From Paenibacillus sp. IHBB 10380 (lineage in GTDB: Bacteria > Bacillota > Bacilli > Paenibacillales > Paenibacillaceae), in assembly GCF_000949425.1 (NCBI RefSeq), contig NZ_CP010976.1, forward strand, positions 744,001 through 808,000: DNA of 64,000 nucleotides, given 5' to 3'. The notes under the pieces were generated by a model that was given only the letters and a program-made list of their open reading frames with translations, did not search any database and was not told where the DNA came from. Position 1 is the first letter of the stretch. Each line of letters opens with the position of its first letter. This document shows, one piece after another, positions 27,635 through 36,527 of the stretch. A program made the translations under genes and the position numbers.

Positions 27635-28399
27635 ATGCAACGATATTTCGTGCAACCAGAACAGTTTAAAGAGGATATAGTGGATATTACAGGTGAGGAT
27701 GCGCGTCATATCTCTAAAGTGATGCGAGGTAAGCCTGGTGATAAGTTCATTGTTAGCGATGGTCATGCTCGTGAAGCGCTGGTTGAAATAGATGTAATTG
27801 AACAGGGACTAATAACAACCCATGTGGTTGAGATTCTTGCAATGACTCATGAAGCACATGTGAAAGTTACGATCGCGCAAAGCCTGCCTAAAGGCGACAA
27901 GATGGAAACAGTGATTCAAAAGTGTACCGAGATTGGGGCGGTTTCCTTTGTACCGTTCCTATCTGAACGTACGATTGTGCAATATGATGCGAAGAAAGAA
28001 GAGAAACGAGTTGAGCGGTGGCGGAAGATTGCCAAGGAAGCGGCAGAGCAAAGTCATCGTAACATTATTCCTGAATTGGAGTCACCGCTCACATGGAAAC
28101 AGCTATTGAATACATTTACTCAGTATGATGCTATCTATTTTTGTTATGAGAAAGAACATGGTTTACAGTTACGTGATGCCGTAAAGCCTTTCGTAGAAGC
28201 TAAGGACGCAGGCACTAACTCTACAATTCTCGTTATCGTAGGTCCAGAGGGTGGATTTAGTGAAGAGGAATGCCGTAAAGCTGAGGAGGCTGGAGCTACT
28301 AGTATAGGGCTAGGACGCCGTATTTTACGATGTGAAACCGCGGGAATGGTCGCCCTTTCCTGTATATTATATGAATCTGGTGAAATGGGAGGAGTTTGA
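27635..28399 (+). CDS. rsmE: 16S rRNA m3U1498 methyltransferase
   Basis: SPOUT-class methyltransferase acting on 16S rRNA U1498. 254 aa: N-terminal PUA-like part (MQRYFVQPEQFKEDIVDITGED), then the SPOUT knot with SLPKGDKMETVIQKCTEIG, VGPEGGFSEEE and GLGRRILRCETA. Follows the protease by 30 bases and ends three bases before mtaB. Confidence 0.95.
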   Translation: MQRYFVQPEQFKEDIVDITGEDARHISKVMRGKPGDKFIVSDGHAREALVEIDVIEQGLITTHVVEILAMTHEAHVKVTIAQSLPKGDKMETVIQKCTEIGAVSFVPFLSERTIVQYDAKKEEKRVERWRKIAKEAAEQSHRNIIPELESPLTWKQLLNTFTQYDAIYFCYEKEHGLQLRDAVKPFVEAKDAGTNSTILVIVGPEGGFSEEECRKAEEAGATSIGLGRRILRCETAGMVALSCILYESGEMGGV

Positions 28400-28402
28400 G
28401 AT

Positions 28403-29746
28403 ATGCCATCCATAGCTTTTTATACTTTGGGGTGCAAAGTTAACTTTTATGATACGGAGGCCATTTGGCAGCTATTCAAGAATGAAGGTTATCAACAGGT
28501 GGATTATGAGCAAACAGCCGATGTTTACTTAATTAATACATGTACCGTTACAAATACAGGGGATAAGAAGAGTCGGCAAATTATTCGTCGTGCGGTTCGC
28601 CGTAATCCGAATGCAATTATTGCCGTTACAGGATGTTATGCTCAGACTTCTCCTGCAGAGATCATGGACATTGAGGGTGTAGATCTAGTTATTGGTACAC
28701 AGGATCGAGATAAGATTCTACCTTACGTTAAACAACTACAACAATCACGGGAACCGATCAATGCGGTGCGAAACGTGATGAAGAATCGTGTGTTTGAAGA
28801 AATGGATGTGCCTGAATTTACTGACCGTACACGGGCTTTTCTCAAAATTCAAGATGGTTGTAATAACTTCTGTACGTTTTGTATCATACCATGGTCACGT
28901 GGGCTATCGAGAAGCCGTGATGCGAAAAGTATTATTACGCAGGCTCATCAGCTAGTTGAAGCGGGTTACAAGGAAATGGTCCTGACAGGAATTCATACGG
29001 GTGGTTACGGAGATGATTTAGACAATTATGATCTCTCTGATTTATTATGGGACTTAGATAAGGTAGACGGACTAGAGCGGATTCGCATTAGTTCTATCGA
29101 AGCCAGTCAAATCGATGACAAGATGCTTGATGTTCTTAATCGTTCATCCAAAATGTGTCGTCATCTTCACATTCCTCTTCAAGCAGGGGATGATACGGTG
29201 TTGAAGCGGATGAGACGGAAATACACGATAGAGCAATTTTATAATAAAATGGGTCTTATTCGCCAAGCTATGCCAGATGTAGGAATTACCACAGATGTTA
29301 TTGTAGGATTCCCGGGTGAAACGGATGAAATGTTCCGTAACGGATATGATCTGATGAAACAAATCCAGTTCTCCGAAATGCATGTATTCCCTTATTCCAA
29401 ACGAACGGGAACACCAGCAGCGCGCATGGAAGATCAAGTGGATGAAGAGGTGAAGCATGCGCGTGTTCATGATCTAATCGATTTATCTGAAGAAATGCAG
29501 CTTGCTTATGCGAAGAGATTTGTAGGACAAGTGCTTGACGTCATTCCAGAAGGTATTGGCAAGGTGGATGAGGGAACAGGCAAACTACATGGTTTCAGTG
29601 ATAACTACTTACAAGTATTGTTTAATGGACCCGAGGATTTACATCGTAAAATATGTCGTGTTCAAATTACTGAGGCTGGTGTCAATGAATGTAAAGGTAA
29701 ATTGATTAATGTGCTAGAACCTAGTCTAGAGGGCACACTTAGCTAG
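28403..29746 (+). CDS. mtaB: tRNA t6A37 methylthiotransferase MtaB
   Basis: Radical SAM enzyme that turns t6A37 into ms2t6A37 in tRNA. 447 aa. The N-terminal UPF0004 domain shows the three cluster cysteines in TLGCKVNFYDTE, INTCTVTNTGDKKSR and VTGCYAQTSP; the radical SAM motif is CNNFCTFC; a TRAM domain ends the protein. The GGAGGAG ribosome site lies at the rsmE stop. The TGCKVN and CTVTNTGDKKSR wording fits MtaB rather than MiaB. Confidence 0.95.
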   Translation: MPSIAFYTLGCKVNFYDTEAIWQLFKNEGYQQVDYEQTADVYLINTCTVTNTGDKKSRQIIRRAVRRNPNAIIAVTGCYAQTSPAEIMDIEGVDLVIGTQDRDKILPYVKQLQQSREPINAVRNVMKNRVFEEMDVPEFTDRTRAFLKIQDGCNNFCTFCIIPWSRGLSRSRDAKSIITQAHQLVEAGYKEMVLTGIHTGGYGDDLDNYDLSDLLWDLDKVDGLERIRISSIEASQIDDKMLDVLNRSSKMCRHLHIPLQAGDDTVLKRMRRKYTIEQFYNKMGLIRQAMPDVGITTDVIVGFPGETDEMFRNGYDLMKQIQFSEMHVFPYSKRTGTPAARMEDQVDEEVKHARVHDLIDLSEEMQLAYAKRFVGQVLDVIPEGIGKVDEGTGKLHGFSDNYLQVLFNGPEDLHRKICRVQITEAGVNECKGKLINVLEPSLEGTLS

Positions 29747-29757
29747 AATACTAGATA

Positions 29758-29797
29758 CAAGGATTTCACCTCCAGTAGGTAGGAGGTGAAATCCTTG
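29758..29797 (+). terminator. Perfect 16-bp hairpin between mtaB and the Nudix gene
   Basis: CAAGGATTTCACCTCC pairs with GGAGGTGAAATCCTTG around AGTAGGTA. The tail is TTGTTGTTG rather than a T run, so it may pause or end transcription weakly. The right arm contains a GGAGGTG ribosome-site sequence that the hairpin would hide. Confidence 0.6.
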
Positions 29798-29845
29798 TTG
29801 TTGCTCATAGCGCTGAAATCTAAATCATTAGGGAGGGACCCGTCA

Positions 29846-30277
29846 ATGGCAAAAAAAGAAATATCAGCAGGTGGCGTTGTATATCGTAAAGAGAATGGGG
29901 AGTTACATATTCAACTTATACTAGATCGCTATGGGAAAATCTCCTTAGCGAAAGGTAAAATGGAGCCAGGAGAAACGATCGAGCAGACAGCTCTTCGTGA
30001 AATTGAAGAAGAGACAGGCGTCATTGGTGAAATCATCTCCCCTGTGGATATTATTGCTTATACGTATTACAACTCGGTTCATGGTGAAGTGGACAAAGAA
30101 GTGCATTATTATCTAGTAGAAGCTAAGGCGGGGCAACTGAAACCGCAAATAGAAGAAATTAATGAGGTGGCTTGGTATGATCCTCACGAGGCTTGGAGCC
30201 GGCAACAACAAGGTGGCTATGATAATAACAATAGAATCTTACACAAGGCTCTTACTTTGTTAGAAGTGGACTTATAG
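29846..30277 (+). CDS. Nudix hydrolase
   Basis: 143-aa pyrophosphohydrolase. The Nudix box reads GKMEPGETIEQTALREIEEETGV (GX5EX7REUXEEXGU complete). ISAGGVVYRKENGELHIQLILD at the start and the IPP/MutT-type layout fit a diadenosine-polyphosphate or NTP-cleaning enzyme; the substrate cannot be assigned. ATG 29846 follows GGGAGGG; the frame runs in from GTG 29786 within the hairpin, but that start would have no spaced ribosome site. Confidence 0.88.
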   Translation: MAKKEISAGGVVYRKENGELHIQLILDRYGKISLAKGKMEPGETIEQTALREIEEETGVIGEIISPVDIIAYTYYNSVHGEVDKEVHYYLVEAKAGQLKPQIEEINEVAWYDPHEAWSRQQQGGYDNNNRILHKALTLLEVDL

Positions 30278-30288
30278 ATCATCTTATA

Positions 30289-31251
30289 TTAGGCTGTTCG
30301 TCCAATCCTTTTCCATATAGGAAGATAACAACAGGGTAATGCAATAAGTGAACATACGATATTAAAAATAGTCTGAGCATGGGCAATTTGACTACCGAAG
30401 TCATTTGAGATCAGAGCAGATACTTGCTGAAGCTGCGGGATAAAGGGCATAAACAGTGCAGCACCTCCAACATTTAGAGCGACATGAGTCCAAGCGACAA
30501 ACTTGCCAGATTTGGAGCTGCCGATGGATGCAACAATGGTCGTCACGCACGTTCCGATGTTAGAACCAAGGACGATGCTAATACCAACTTCTACGGGCAG
30601 TAGACCGGAACTCGCGAGTCCCATGGCTAAGGCAATGACAGCTGCGCCACTGTGAACGATTGCTGTTAGGCAAATCCCTGCTGCGATACCCCAAAGTACG
30701 TTCTGGGTGGCTTGATGTATGAACCATTCAAATACGCCGAAACTTTCTAGTGAGGGACCAATGGATTGCATGACACGGATACCAAACATAACGAGTGCGA
30801 ATCCAGCAGTAGCTAGAGCTAAATGTTGTACAGGTTCAAAGTGATGGAGACGCCTCGGAGTCATTTCACTGAGTATTACGGTTACTGCCCAGGTAAAGAC
30901 AGATATGAGTAGTAATGGAGCAGCGAATTGACCTAACTGTAAACCGATCAGTTCAGTTGTAAGGCATGTACCGATATTGGTGCCAAGAATAATACCAAGG
31001 GTGCGTTCATAGGTTAGCAAACCCGCTGTAACAAGACCTATGGTAATCACGGTAACGGCGGTACTGCTCTGTATAATGGCAGTAATTAGTGCGCTGAACA
31101 TCATGCCCTTGAGTGGTGATTTGGTAGCTTTGTCTAGAAAAGAGGTCATGAGAGGACCCGCGAAGCGTGCGAGTGCTTGCTCCATAACCTTCATGCCGGC
31201 CATAAAAATGACAAGCCCGTAGATTACGGGGATAATGATGGATTGGAACAT
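30289..31251 (-). CDS. Na/Pi cotransporter family protein (YqeW-like)
   Basis: 320-aa membrane protein with two inverted repeats typical of sodium-phosphate cotransporters: QSSTAVTVI and GTNIGTCLTT in the first half, HSGAAVIALAMG and GSNIGTCVTT in the second. The regulatory PhoU-like C-terminal domain present in longer members is absent. AAAGGAG lies ten bases before the ATG. In B. subtilis yqeW occupies the same place between mtaB and rpsU, so this is a synteny anchor even though about 31 kb now separates it from rpsU. Confidence 0.88.
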   Translation of the reverse strand: MFQSIIIPVIYGLVIFMAGMKVMEQALARFAGPLMTSFLDKATKSPLKGMMFSALITAIIQSSTAVTVITIGLVTAGLLTYERTLGIILGTNIGTCLTTELIGLQLGQFAAPLLLISVFTWAVTVILSEMTPRRLHHFEPVQHLALATAGFALVMFGIRVMQSIGPSLESFGVFEWFIHQATQNVLWGIAAGICLTAIVHSGAAVIALAMGLASSGLLPVEVGISIVLGSNIGTCVTTIVASIGSSKSGKFVAWTHVALNVGGAALFMPFIPQLQQVSALISNDFGSQIAHAQTIFNIVCSLIALPCCYLPIWKRIGRTA

Positions 31252-31382
31252 GGGCAGGGTTCTCCTTTGGTAATCTTGTCCTTGTTTTACTTATATGTTT
31301 ATGAAAAGCAAGCCATGACAAAATCTGCTTGAGTGTGAAGATCATGACAGATAATTATTATTATATTAGGGAGTGAAGTATA

Positions 31383-32762
31383 TTGGCATCGGTCATTCTA
31401 CACCGCAGTCACAAGAAAAGAATAGAACAAGGACACCCATGGGTCTATAAAAGTGAAATAGCATCCGTTGAAGGTGAGCCTGAGGCAGGACAATTGGTGG
31501 ATGTGCTCAATCATCAAAAGCGATATCTAGGGACGGGGTATTACAATTCAGCGTCGCAAATTACGGTGAGAATTGTTTCTTACCGTAAGCTCGAAGGTAT
31601 GGATCAGGATTTTTTCGTGGAACGATTTCATAACTGTCTGCAACATCGGGAAAGATTCATTAAGGGGGAGAACGCGTACCGGTTAGTCTACGGTGAGGCT
31701 GATTTTCTTCCAGGTCTGATTGTTGATCGATTCAACGATATCCTAGTGGTTCAACTACTGACACTGGGGATGGACGTATGTCGTAAAGCTATTGTAGATG
31801 CGTTAGTGGAGGTTATGCAGCCACAGGGGATATATGAGCGAAGTGATGTCTCCGTGCGTGAATTGGAAGGCTTGGAACAACTCAAGGGTCCTGTGTATGG
31901 GGAATGTCCACGATATGTAACAGTGAAGGAGAATGGACTCTCCATTTGTGTGGATATTGTCGAGGGGCAGAAAACAGGATATTTCTTTGACCAACGGGAG
32001 AATCGTGCTTCTATCGAGCCGTTAATGACGGGTTGGGGAGGCCGAAGTGGAATCTCGTTACAAGAAATGGAGCAGGACGGAACGACCAAGCATCTGCCAG
32101 TGAATAAAAGTGGAAGTATTGTGACATTCCCATATTGGGATGGAGCTACTGTACTAGAATGTTTCTCACATACGGGTAGCTTTACGTTGCATGCTTGCAA
32201 ATATGGAGCTAAGAAAGTGACCTGTCTTGATATTTCAGAGCATGCTATTGAAAGTGCTCAGGAGAATGTGAAATTGAATGGCTTCGAAGATCGTGTGGAA
32301 TTTGTAGTTGATGATGCTTTCCAATATTTGCGTACACAGGTTAAAGGTGTGGAAGAGCGTAGTAAACGTGCCATTGTCGGTGGGGGTAAGGCGAAGGTAG
32401 ATACCTCTAAACCTATGACCTCTGGCGGCGGAAGAACGTGGGATGTTGTTATACTTGATCCACCTGCTTTTGCCAAGACAAAGCATGCCGTTCAAGGAGC
32501 TAGTCGTGGTTATAAGGATATCAATCTTCATGGAATGAAGCTCGTGAATGAAGGTGGATATTTAGTAACAGCGAGCTGTTCTTACCATATGCGTCCAGAA
32601 TTATTCTTACAGACTATCCAAGAGGCTGCGGCGGATGCCGGCAAGATACTTAGACTTATCGAATGGCGTGCTGCTGGTAAAGACCATCCGCAAATTCTCG
32701 GTGTAGATGAAGGTCATTACTTGAAGTTTGCAATCTTCGAAGTACGTAGTAAAACAAATTAA
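31383..32762 (+). CDS. Class I SAM-dependent rRNA methyltransferase, RlmI-like
   Basis: 459 aa, longer than the usual roughly 390. N-terminal PUA domain (KRIEQGHPWVYKSEI), an RFNDILVVQ central part, then a Rossmann domain with VLECFSHTGSFTLHAC, CLDISEHAIESA, VILDPPAFAK and TASCSYHM. By homology it makes m5C in 23S rRNA, though paralogues differ. Two insertions account for the extra length: near 217-246 (after FDQRENRA, before WDGATVLE) and near 322-347 (ERSKRAIVGGGKAKV). The start is TTG 31383 after GGGAGTGA; there is no in-frame ATG near. Confidence 0.85.
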   Translation: MASVILHRSHKKRIEQGHPWVYKSEIASVEGEPEAGQLVDVLNHQKRYLGTGYYNSASQITVRIVSYRKLEGMDQDFFVERFHNCLQHRERFIKGENAYRLVYGEADFLPGLIVDRFNDILVVQLLTLGMDVCRKAIVDALVEVMQPQGIYERSDVSVRELEGLEQLKGPVYGECPRYVTVKENGLSICVDIVEGQKTGYFFDQRENRASIEPLMTGWGGRSGISLQEMEQDGTTKHLPVNKSGSIVTFPYWDGATVLECFSHTGSFTLHACKYGAKKVTCLDISEHAIESAQENVKLNGFEDRVEFVVDDAFQYLRTQVKGVEERSKRAIVGGGKAKVDTSKPMTSGGGRTWDVVILDPPAFAKTKHAVQGASRGYKDINLHGMKLVNEGGYLVTASCSYHMRPELFLQTIQEAAADAGKILRLIEWRAAGKDHPQILGVDEGHYLKFAIFEVRSKTN

Positions 32763-32875
32763 AGTGCTGAACAGTTCATGCGTTAAGGGGCTACGATTGA
32801 ACTGATTCAAGGCCACGAAATGAACGGGCTCTATAGGAGTTCCGCGGCTAAGCGAGCAAGAAAGTATGTAGTTTG

Positions 32876-32925
32876 ATAACAAGCGCCTGATTTCCATATA
32901 ACTAATGGAGTCAGGCGCTTGTTAT
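32876..32925. terminator. Long hairpin terminator after the methyltransferase
   Basis: ATAACAAGCGCCTGA pairs perfectly with TCAGGCGCTTGTTAT; the inner CCAT...ATGG adds pairs. No T run follows, only ATATATA. Confidence 0.7.
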
Positions 32926-32933
32926 ATATAAGT

Positions 32934-32970
32934 CCGGAAATCAAGTGATCTAAATAATAATGGTTTCCGG
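32934..32970. promoter_or_regulatory. Inverted repeat upstream of the two-component genes
   Basis: CCGGAAATCA and TGGTTTCCGG are near-perfect inverted repeats separated by 17 bases, 70 bases before the kinase start. Could be a regulator site or an RNA hairpin; no function assigned. Confidence 0.4.
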
Positions 32971-33039
32971 ATGGAGTAACGGTTATGATTAAATACAATG
33001 AATTGCGATTTTGGCTGATAGATGTAAAGGGGGGTTATC

Positions 33040-34860
33040 ATGCTAATAAGCAGGATTTATAGAAAACACCTCAAAAATAATTTATTTAAAAAGATGATCT
33101 TGCTCTTCTCTGTCATAACGATCGGGACCATTATTACATTCTCCTATTTAATGTTTCACTTTATGTCGCAGTCGGTTGTTCAGAGACAACTGGATATCCA
33201 GAAAGGCGCGATTCAAATCGTCAGCAATTACATCAGTCATAAGTATGACTCCGTTCAGGCGATGATGCGTGATATATATAGAGATGGTGTTCTGGCTGCC
33301 AATACTTCCTACTTTCTGGAGCATCCTTATGAGGAATATGTTAAGTATAGACTAGACCGCTTTTATAATGAAAGCGGCGCAACAGGCGATACTGTACAGT
33401 ATTTCAGGAATCGTGTAGAGGATGATCCCAATATTGTAAGTCTAATGTTGTATAGTGCTGATCAGCAGTATCTATATGCATACAACAATAGGAATTTAAA
33501 AATTATTTCTACAAATGCTGCACGGTCTTTCATCCCTGACGCCATGTATTCAGAAGAGGGTGCTAACGTCTCTGTACCGAATATCTGGGTACAAAAGCAG
33601 AGTAATATACCAGAATCACCCATGTTTACCGTACGTGTTCCTATTAATAATAAATCGTCACTGCGCAATATCGGTCAACTACTTGTCTACTTCGATTCGG
33701 AAAAAATTTGGGACAGTTTGGAAAATTACAAAGGTGATTTCAAAGGTACGATTCTTGTACTGTCGAGTGCTGGTGATGTGATATTCGATTCATCGGATAC
33801 TTTTTATGGCCGGGAATATCCATATGCTGAGCAGGTAAACACGTTATACGATAGTGATATGGTAGAGGATGGAATGTCGATCACAAAGTTGACGGACCTC
33901 CGAGAAGGCTTTACTGTACTCAGTGTGGTGCCGGAACAGGAACTTGCTGCGTCGTATCGCGGATTACGGAATACAATTTTCATGGTCAGTTCGATTTGTA
34001 TTTTGTTCGCTATTTTGATTTCCACCTTGCTTATCAATAATTTCGCCAAGAGGACGCACAGCATTATCCGGTTTACAAGAAAAGTAAAGAACGGAGATTT
34101 GACCGCCCGGATTAAGGAGGTTAGAGATGATGAACTTGGACAGATCTCCAAGAGCTTCAACGATATGCTGGAAGAGCTTAATCTCTATATCGACCGGGTA
34201 TACAAAGCAGAAATTAAGCAAAAACATACCGAGCTTGCCGCACTAGAGGCCAGAGTGAACCCTCACTTCTTGTACAATACATTGGAAGTTATCCGGATGC
34301 GAGCCATTTCGCAGGGAGCTACGGACGTTGGGGAAATGATCTACAGCCTGTCCGTGCTATTCAAGAGTTATGTTCAGCAAAAGCCAAGGTATACGCTGAA
34401 AGATGAACTTGAGGCCTGCCGTCTATATTTGGAGCTATTTCGGATCCGTTACAAGGACAAGTTCTCTTATCATATGCAGTGCGATAAGAGGCTGGAAGAT
34501 AAAGTGGTGCTGAAAATGTCTTTGCAGCCGATTATTGAGAACTACATTCTACACGGTATGAGAACCGATAAGACCGATAATCAAATCTCCATTACGGTGA
34601 CACAGGAGGAGGGAAGCCTTCGCGTTGAAGTGAGAGATAATGGACAAGGTATTTATCCGGAGAGGCTGGCAGAAATAAAGCAGGGGCTGTTGAATCCGGA
34701 TGAGTACTCGGAATCCTTTGGGCTTCGTAGTATACACGAAAGACTGAAGTTGCTGTACGGCAGCTTTTACGGCGTTGATGTTCAAAGTGAAATAGGGAAG
34801 GGAACGGCTGTAACCGTATGGTTTCCCGATTTGAGGGAGGATGGAACACACGATGTATAA
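33040..34860 (+). CDS. YesM-type sensor histidine kinase
   Basis: 606-aa membrane kinase that probably senses mannosides or the state of the adjacent importer. Helix 1 (about 17-44), a large extracellular sensor domain, helix 2 (about 309-332), HAMP (to about 385), His-kinase domain with phospho-acceptor His409 in NPHFLYNTLE, and an HATPase domain with IIENYILHG and DNGQGIYP. The NPHFLYNTLE motif defines the LytS/YesM class. ATG 33040 follows AAAGGGGGG. It overlaps the response regulator by eight bases. Confidence 0.93.
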   Translation: MLISRIYRKHLKNNLFKKMILLFSVITIGTIITFSYLMFHFMSQSVVQRQLDIQKGAIQIVSNYISHKYDSVQAMMRDIYRDGVLAANTSYFLEHPYEEYVKYRLDRFYNESGATGDTVQYFRNRVEDDPNIVSLMLYSADQQYLYAYNNRNLKIISTNAARSFIPDAMYSEEGANVSVPNIWVQKQSNIPESPMFTVRVPINNKSSLRNIGQLLVYFDSEKIWDSLENYKGDFKGTILVLSSAGDVIFDSSDTFYGREYPYAEQVNTLYDSDMVEDGMSITKLTDLREGFTVLSVVPEQELAASYRGLRNTIFMVSSICILFAILISTLLINNFAKRTHSIIRFTRKVKNGDLTARIKEVRDDELGQISKSFNDMLEELNLYIDRVYKAEIKQKHTELAALEARVNPHFLYNTLEVIRMRAISQGATDVGEMIYSLSVLFKSYVQQKPRYTLKDELEACRLYLELFRIRYKDKFSYHMQCDKRLEDKVVLKMSLQPIIENYILHGMRTDKTDNQISITVTQEEGSLRVEVRDNGQGIYPERLAEIKQGLLNPDEYSESFGLRSIHERLKLLYGSFYGVDVQSEIGKGTAVTVWFPDLREDGTHDV

Positions 34861-36373
34861 AGTATTTATTGTAGATGATGAACCATTTATTATAGAAGGC
34901 TTGTATGATATTGTCGATTGGGCTCAACTGGGGCTGGAAATCGTCGGTCAAGCCGAGAATGGGCTAGATGCCCTGAATGCATTAAAGGTTATTCCCGCGG
35001 ACATTCTGATTACGGATATTTCCATGCCGATGATGAACGGACTTGATCTGATCCGCTCCGTTCGCGACTTCCAGCCAGAACTTAAAGTAATCGTATTGAG
35101 CGGATATAATGAATTCTCCTATTTGAAAGAAGGATTGACCCTTGGTATTGAAAATTACTTGCTGAAGCCTATCAATTTGGAGGAATTCAAGGCTACCTTG
35201 AATATGATAGTAGAGAAATTGAACATCTCCAAAGAAAAGCATACCTTTAACGAACATAGTATCATGATCCTCAGGGATAATGTGATGTATCGTTGGATGA
35301 GAAATCAGATCGATCCTCAGGAGTTTCAGGAACGTGCTGATATTCTCGGTATCATGATTAATAAGCCCTTTGTATCGGTCTCACTTTTGAGACCTGAGCA
35401 TTCTTATAACGAGGTGTTCGAGTCTATCTTGGATCAATTGAGGAGTAATGCGTGGGTCATCCCATTCCGTGATATGGATGGAGATATTGTGTTGTTATAT
35501 AATTTTGACGATCCGGAACAGGGGAAGAATGAAGTGCAAGACACGAATGACAAGCTATTGAATGGCTTGTCCGCCTACCAGCCACTGTATTTATCCATAG
35601 GGAGCGTGGAGGATGTACAAGCGGGTGCCTCACAAAGCTACATCAATGCGAAGAAGGCTCAGGAATACTTTATGATTTTTCCAGAAGAGAAGATCCTTCG
35701 ATATGATGATCTTAAGGACAGAGAAGCGAATGCTGAACGTAGTCTTCTTATGAATTGGAATGACTACGTCAAGCTGATTATGGCAAAGAATAGAGAGGAA
35801 CTACTTGCCCGTATAGAGGAGGATTTCGGCTCGTTGAAACAAATAGAAGGGATTTCCCCGGGCCTTCTTCAGGATGTGGCGATGGAATGGATGATTCGTT
35901 TCAAAATGCAATTGGAGGAAATCCAGCATGCTGAAGCATCTGATCTATACGCTAATCACTTCGACAAAATTCGAATGACGTCTTCCATTGAGGAATTAAT
36001 TGACATTATGAAGGAAGTTGCGGCGATTACAGTGGACTCCCTAGCCCGTGACGTAAAGAGTCCCGTAGTTCAGCAGGTACTGAACTACATCGATGAGTGG
36101 TATAACGAAGATCTGTCTCTCAAGACGCTGGGCGACCTATATAATATTCATCCTGTATATTTGGGACATCTATTCAACAAGGAAGTTAATGAATCTTTCA
36201 CCGAATATATTAACCGATATCGGATTGAGAAGGCGAAGGAATTGCTTAGATTAACCCAAATGAAGGTTCATGAAATTGCTCGAAGTGTAGGTTATTGGGA
36301 GACCGGATATTTCTATAAGCAATTTAAAAGATATGTGGGAATCTCCCCGAAGGAATATAAAGGGCTAAGCTAG
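34853..36373 (+). CDS. YesN-type response regulator with AraC DNA-binding domain
   Basis: 506 aa: N-terminal receiver (FIVDDEPFIIEGL, phospho-acceptor Asp55 in LITDISMPMMNG, Lys in NYLLKPINLEEF), a middle region of about 280 residues, and a C-terminal AraC pair of helix-turn-helices (SLKTLGDLYNIHPVYLGHLF; KVHEIARSVGYWETGYFYKQF). The partner of the overlapping YesM kinase, it most likely activates the lipoprotein/permease/glycosidase genes downstream. ATG 34853 is preferred; ATG 34841 touches the ribosome site. Confidence 0.93.
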   Translation: MYKVFIVDDEPFIIEGLYDIVDWAQLGLEIVGQAENGLDALNALKVIPADILITDISMPMMNGLDLIRSVRDFQPELKVIVLSGYNEFSYLKEGLTLGIENYLLKPINLEEFKATLNMIVEKLNISKEKHTFNEHSIMILRDNVMYRWMRNQIDPQEFQERADILGIMINKPFVSVSLLRPEHSYNEVFESILDQLRSNAWVIPFRDMDGDIVLLYNFDDPEQGKNEVQDTNDKLLNGLSAYQPLYLSIGSVEDVQAGASQSYINAKKAQEYFMIFPEEKILRYDDLKDREANAERSLLMNWNDYVKLIMAKNREELLARIEEDFGSLKQIEGISPGLLQDVAMEWMIRFKMQLEEIQHAEASDLYANHFDKIRMTSSIEELIDIMKEVAAITVDSLARDVKSPVVQQVLNYIDEWYNEDLSLKTLGDLYNIHPVYLGHLFNKEVNESFTEYINRYRIEKAKELLRLTQMKVHEIARSVGYWETGYFYKQFKRYVGISPKEYKGLS

Positions 36374-36436
36374 CATTTTTTCTGCTTGACGCCCTTTCTT
36401 TATTTTGTACATGATTTATTTAATTTATCTTCTATT

Positions 36437-36450
36437 TGAAAGTGCTTTCA
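36437..36450 (+). promoter_or_regulatory. Catabolite-responsive element (cre) of the mannoside operon
   Basis: TGAAAGTGCTTTCA is a 14-base near-palindrome matching the CcpA consensus except for T in place of C in the central CG. It lies 78 bases before the binding-protein gene, in the space after the regulator gene, which fits repression by preferred sugars. Confidence 0.6.
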
Positions 36451-36527
36451 TGTATTACAGTTAAGATAGTCCTTGAAGGAAACAATTTACACAATGTTCA
36501 AGGTTAATTAAAGGGGGGTATTCAACA

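Noticed and set aside
36436..36467. TTGAAA...TAAGAT as promoter of the binding-protein gene
   Set aside because: The spacer would be 20 bases and the -35 overlaps the cre site; not convincing.
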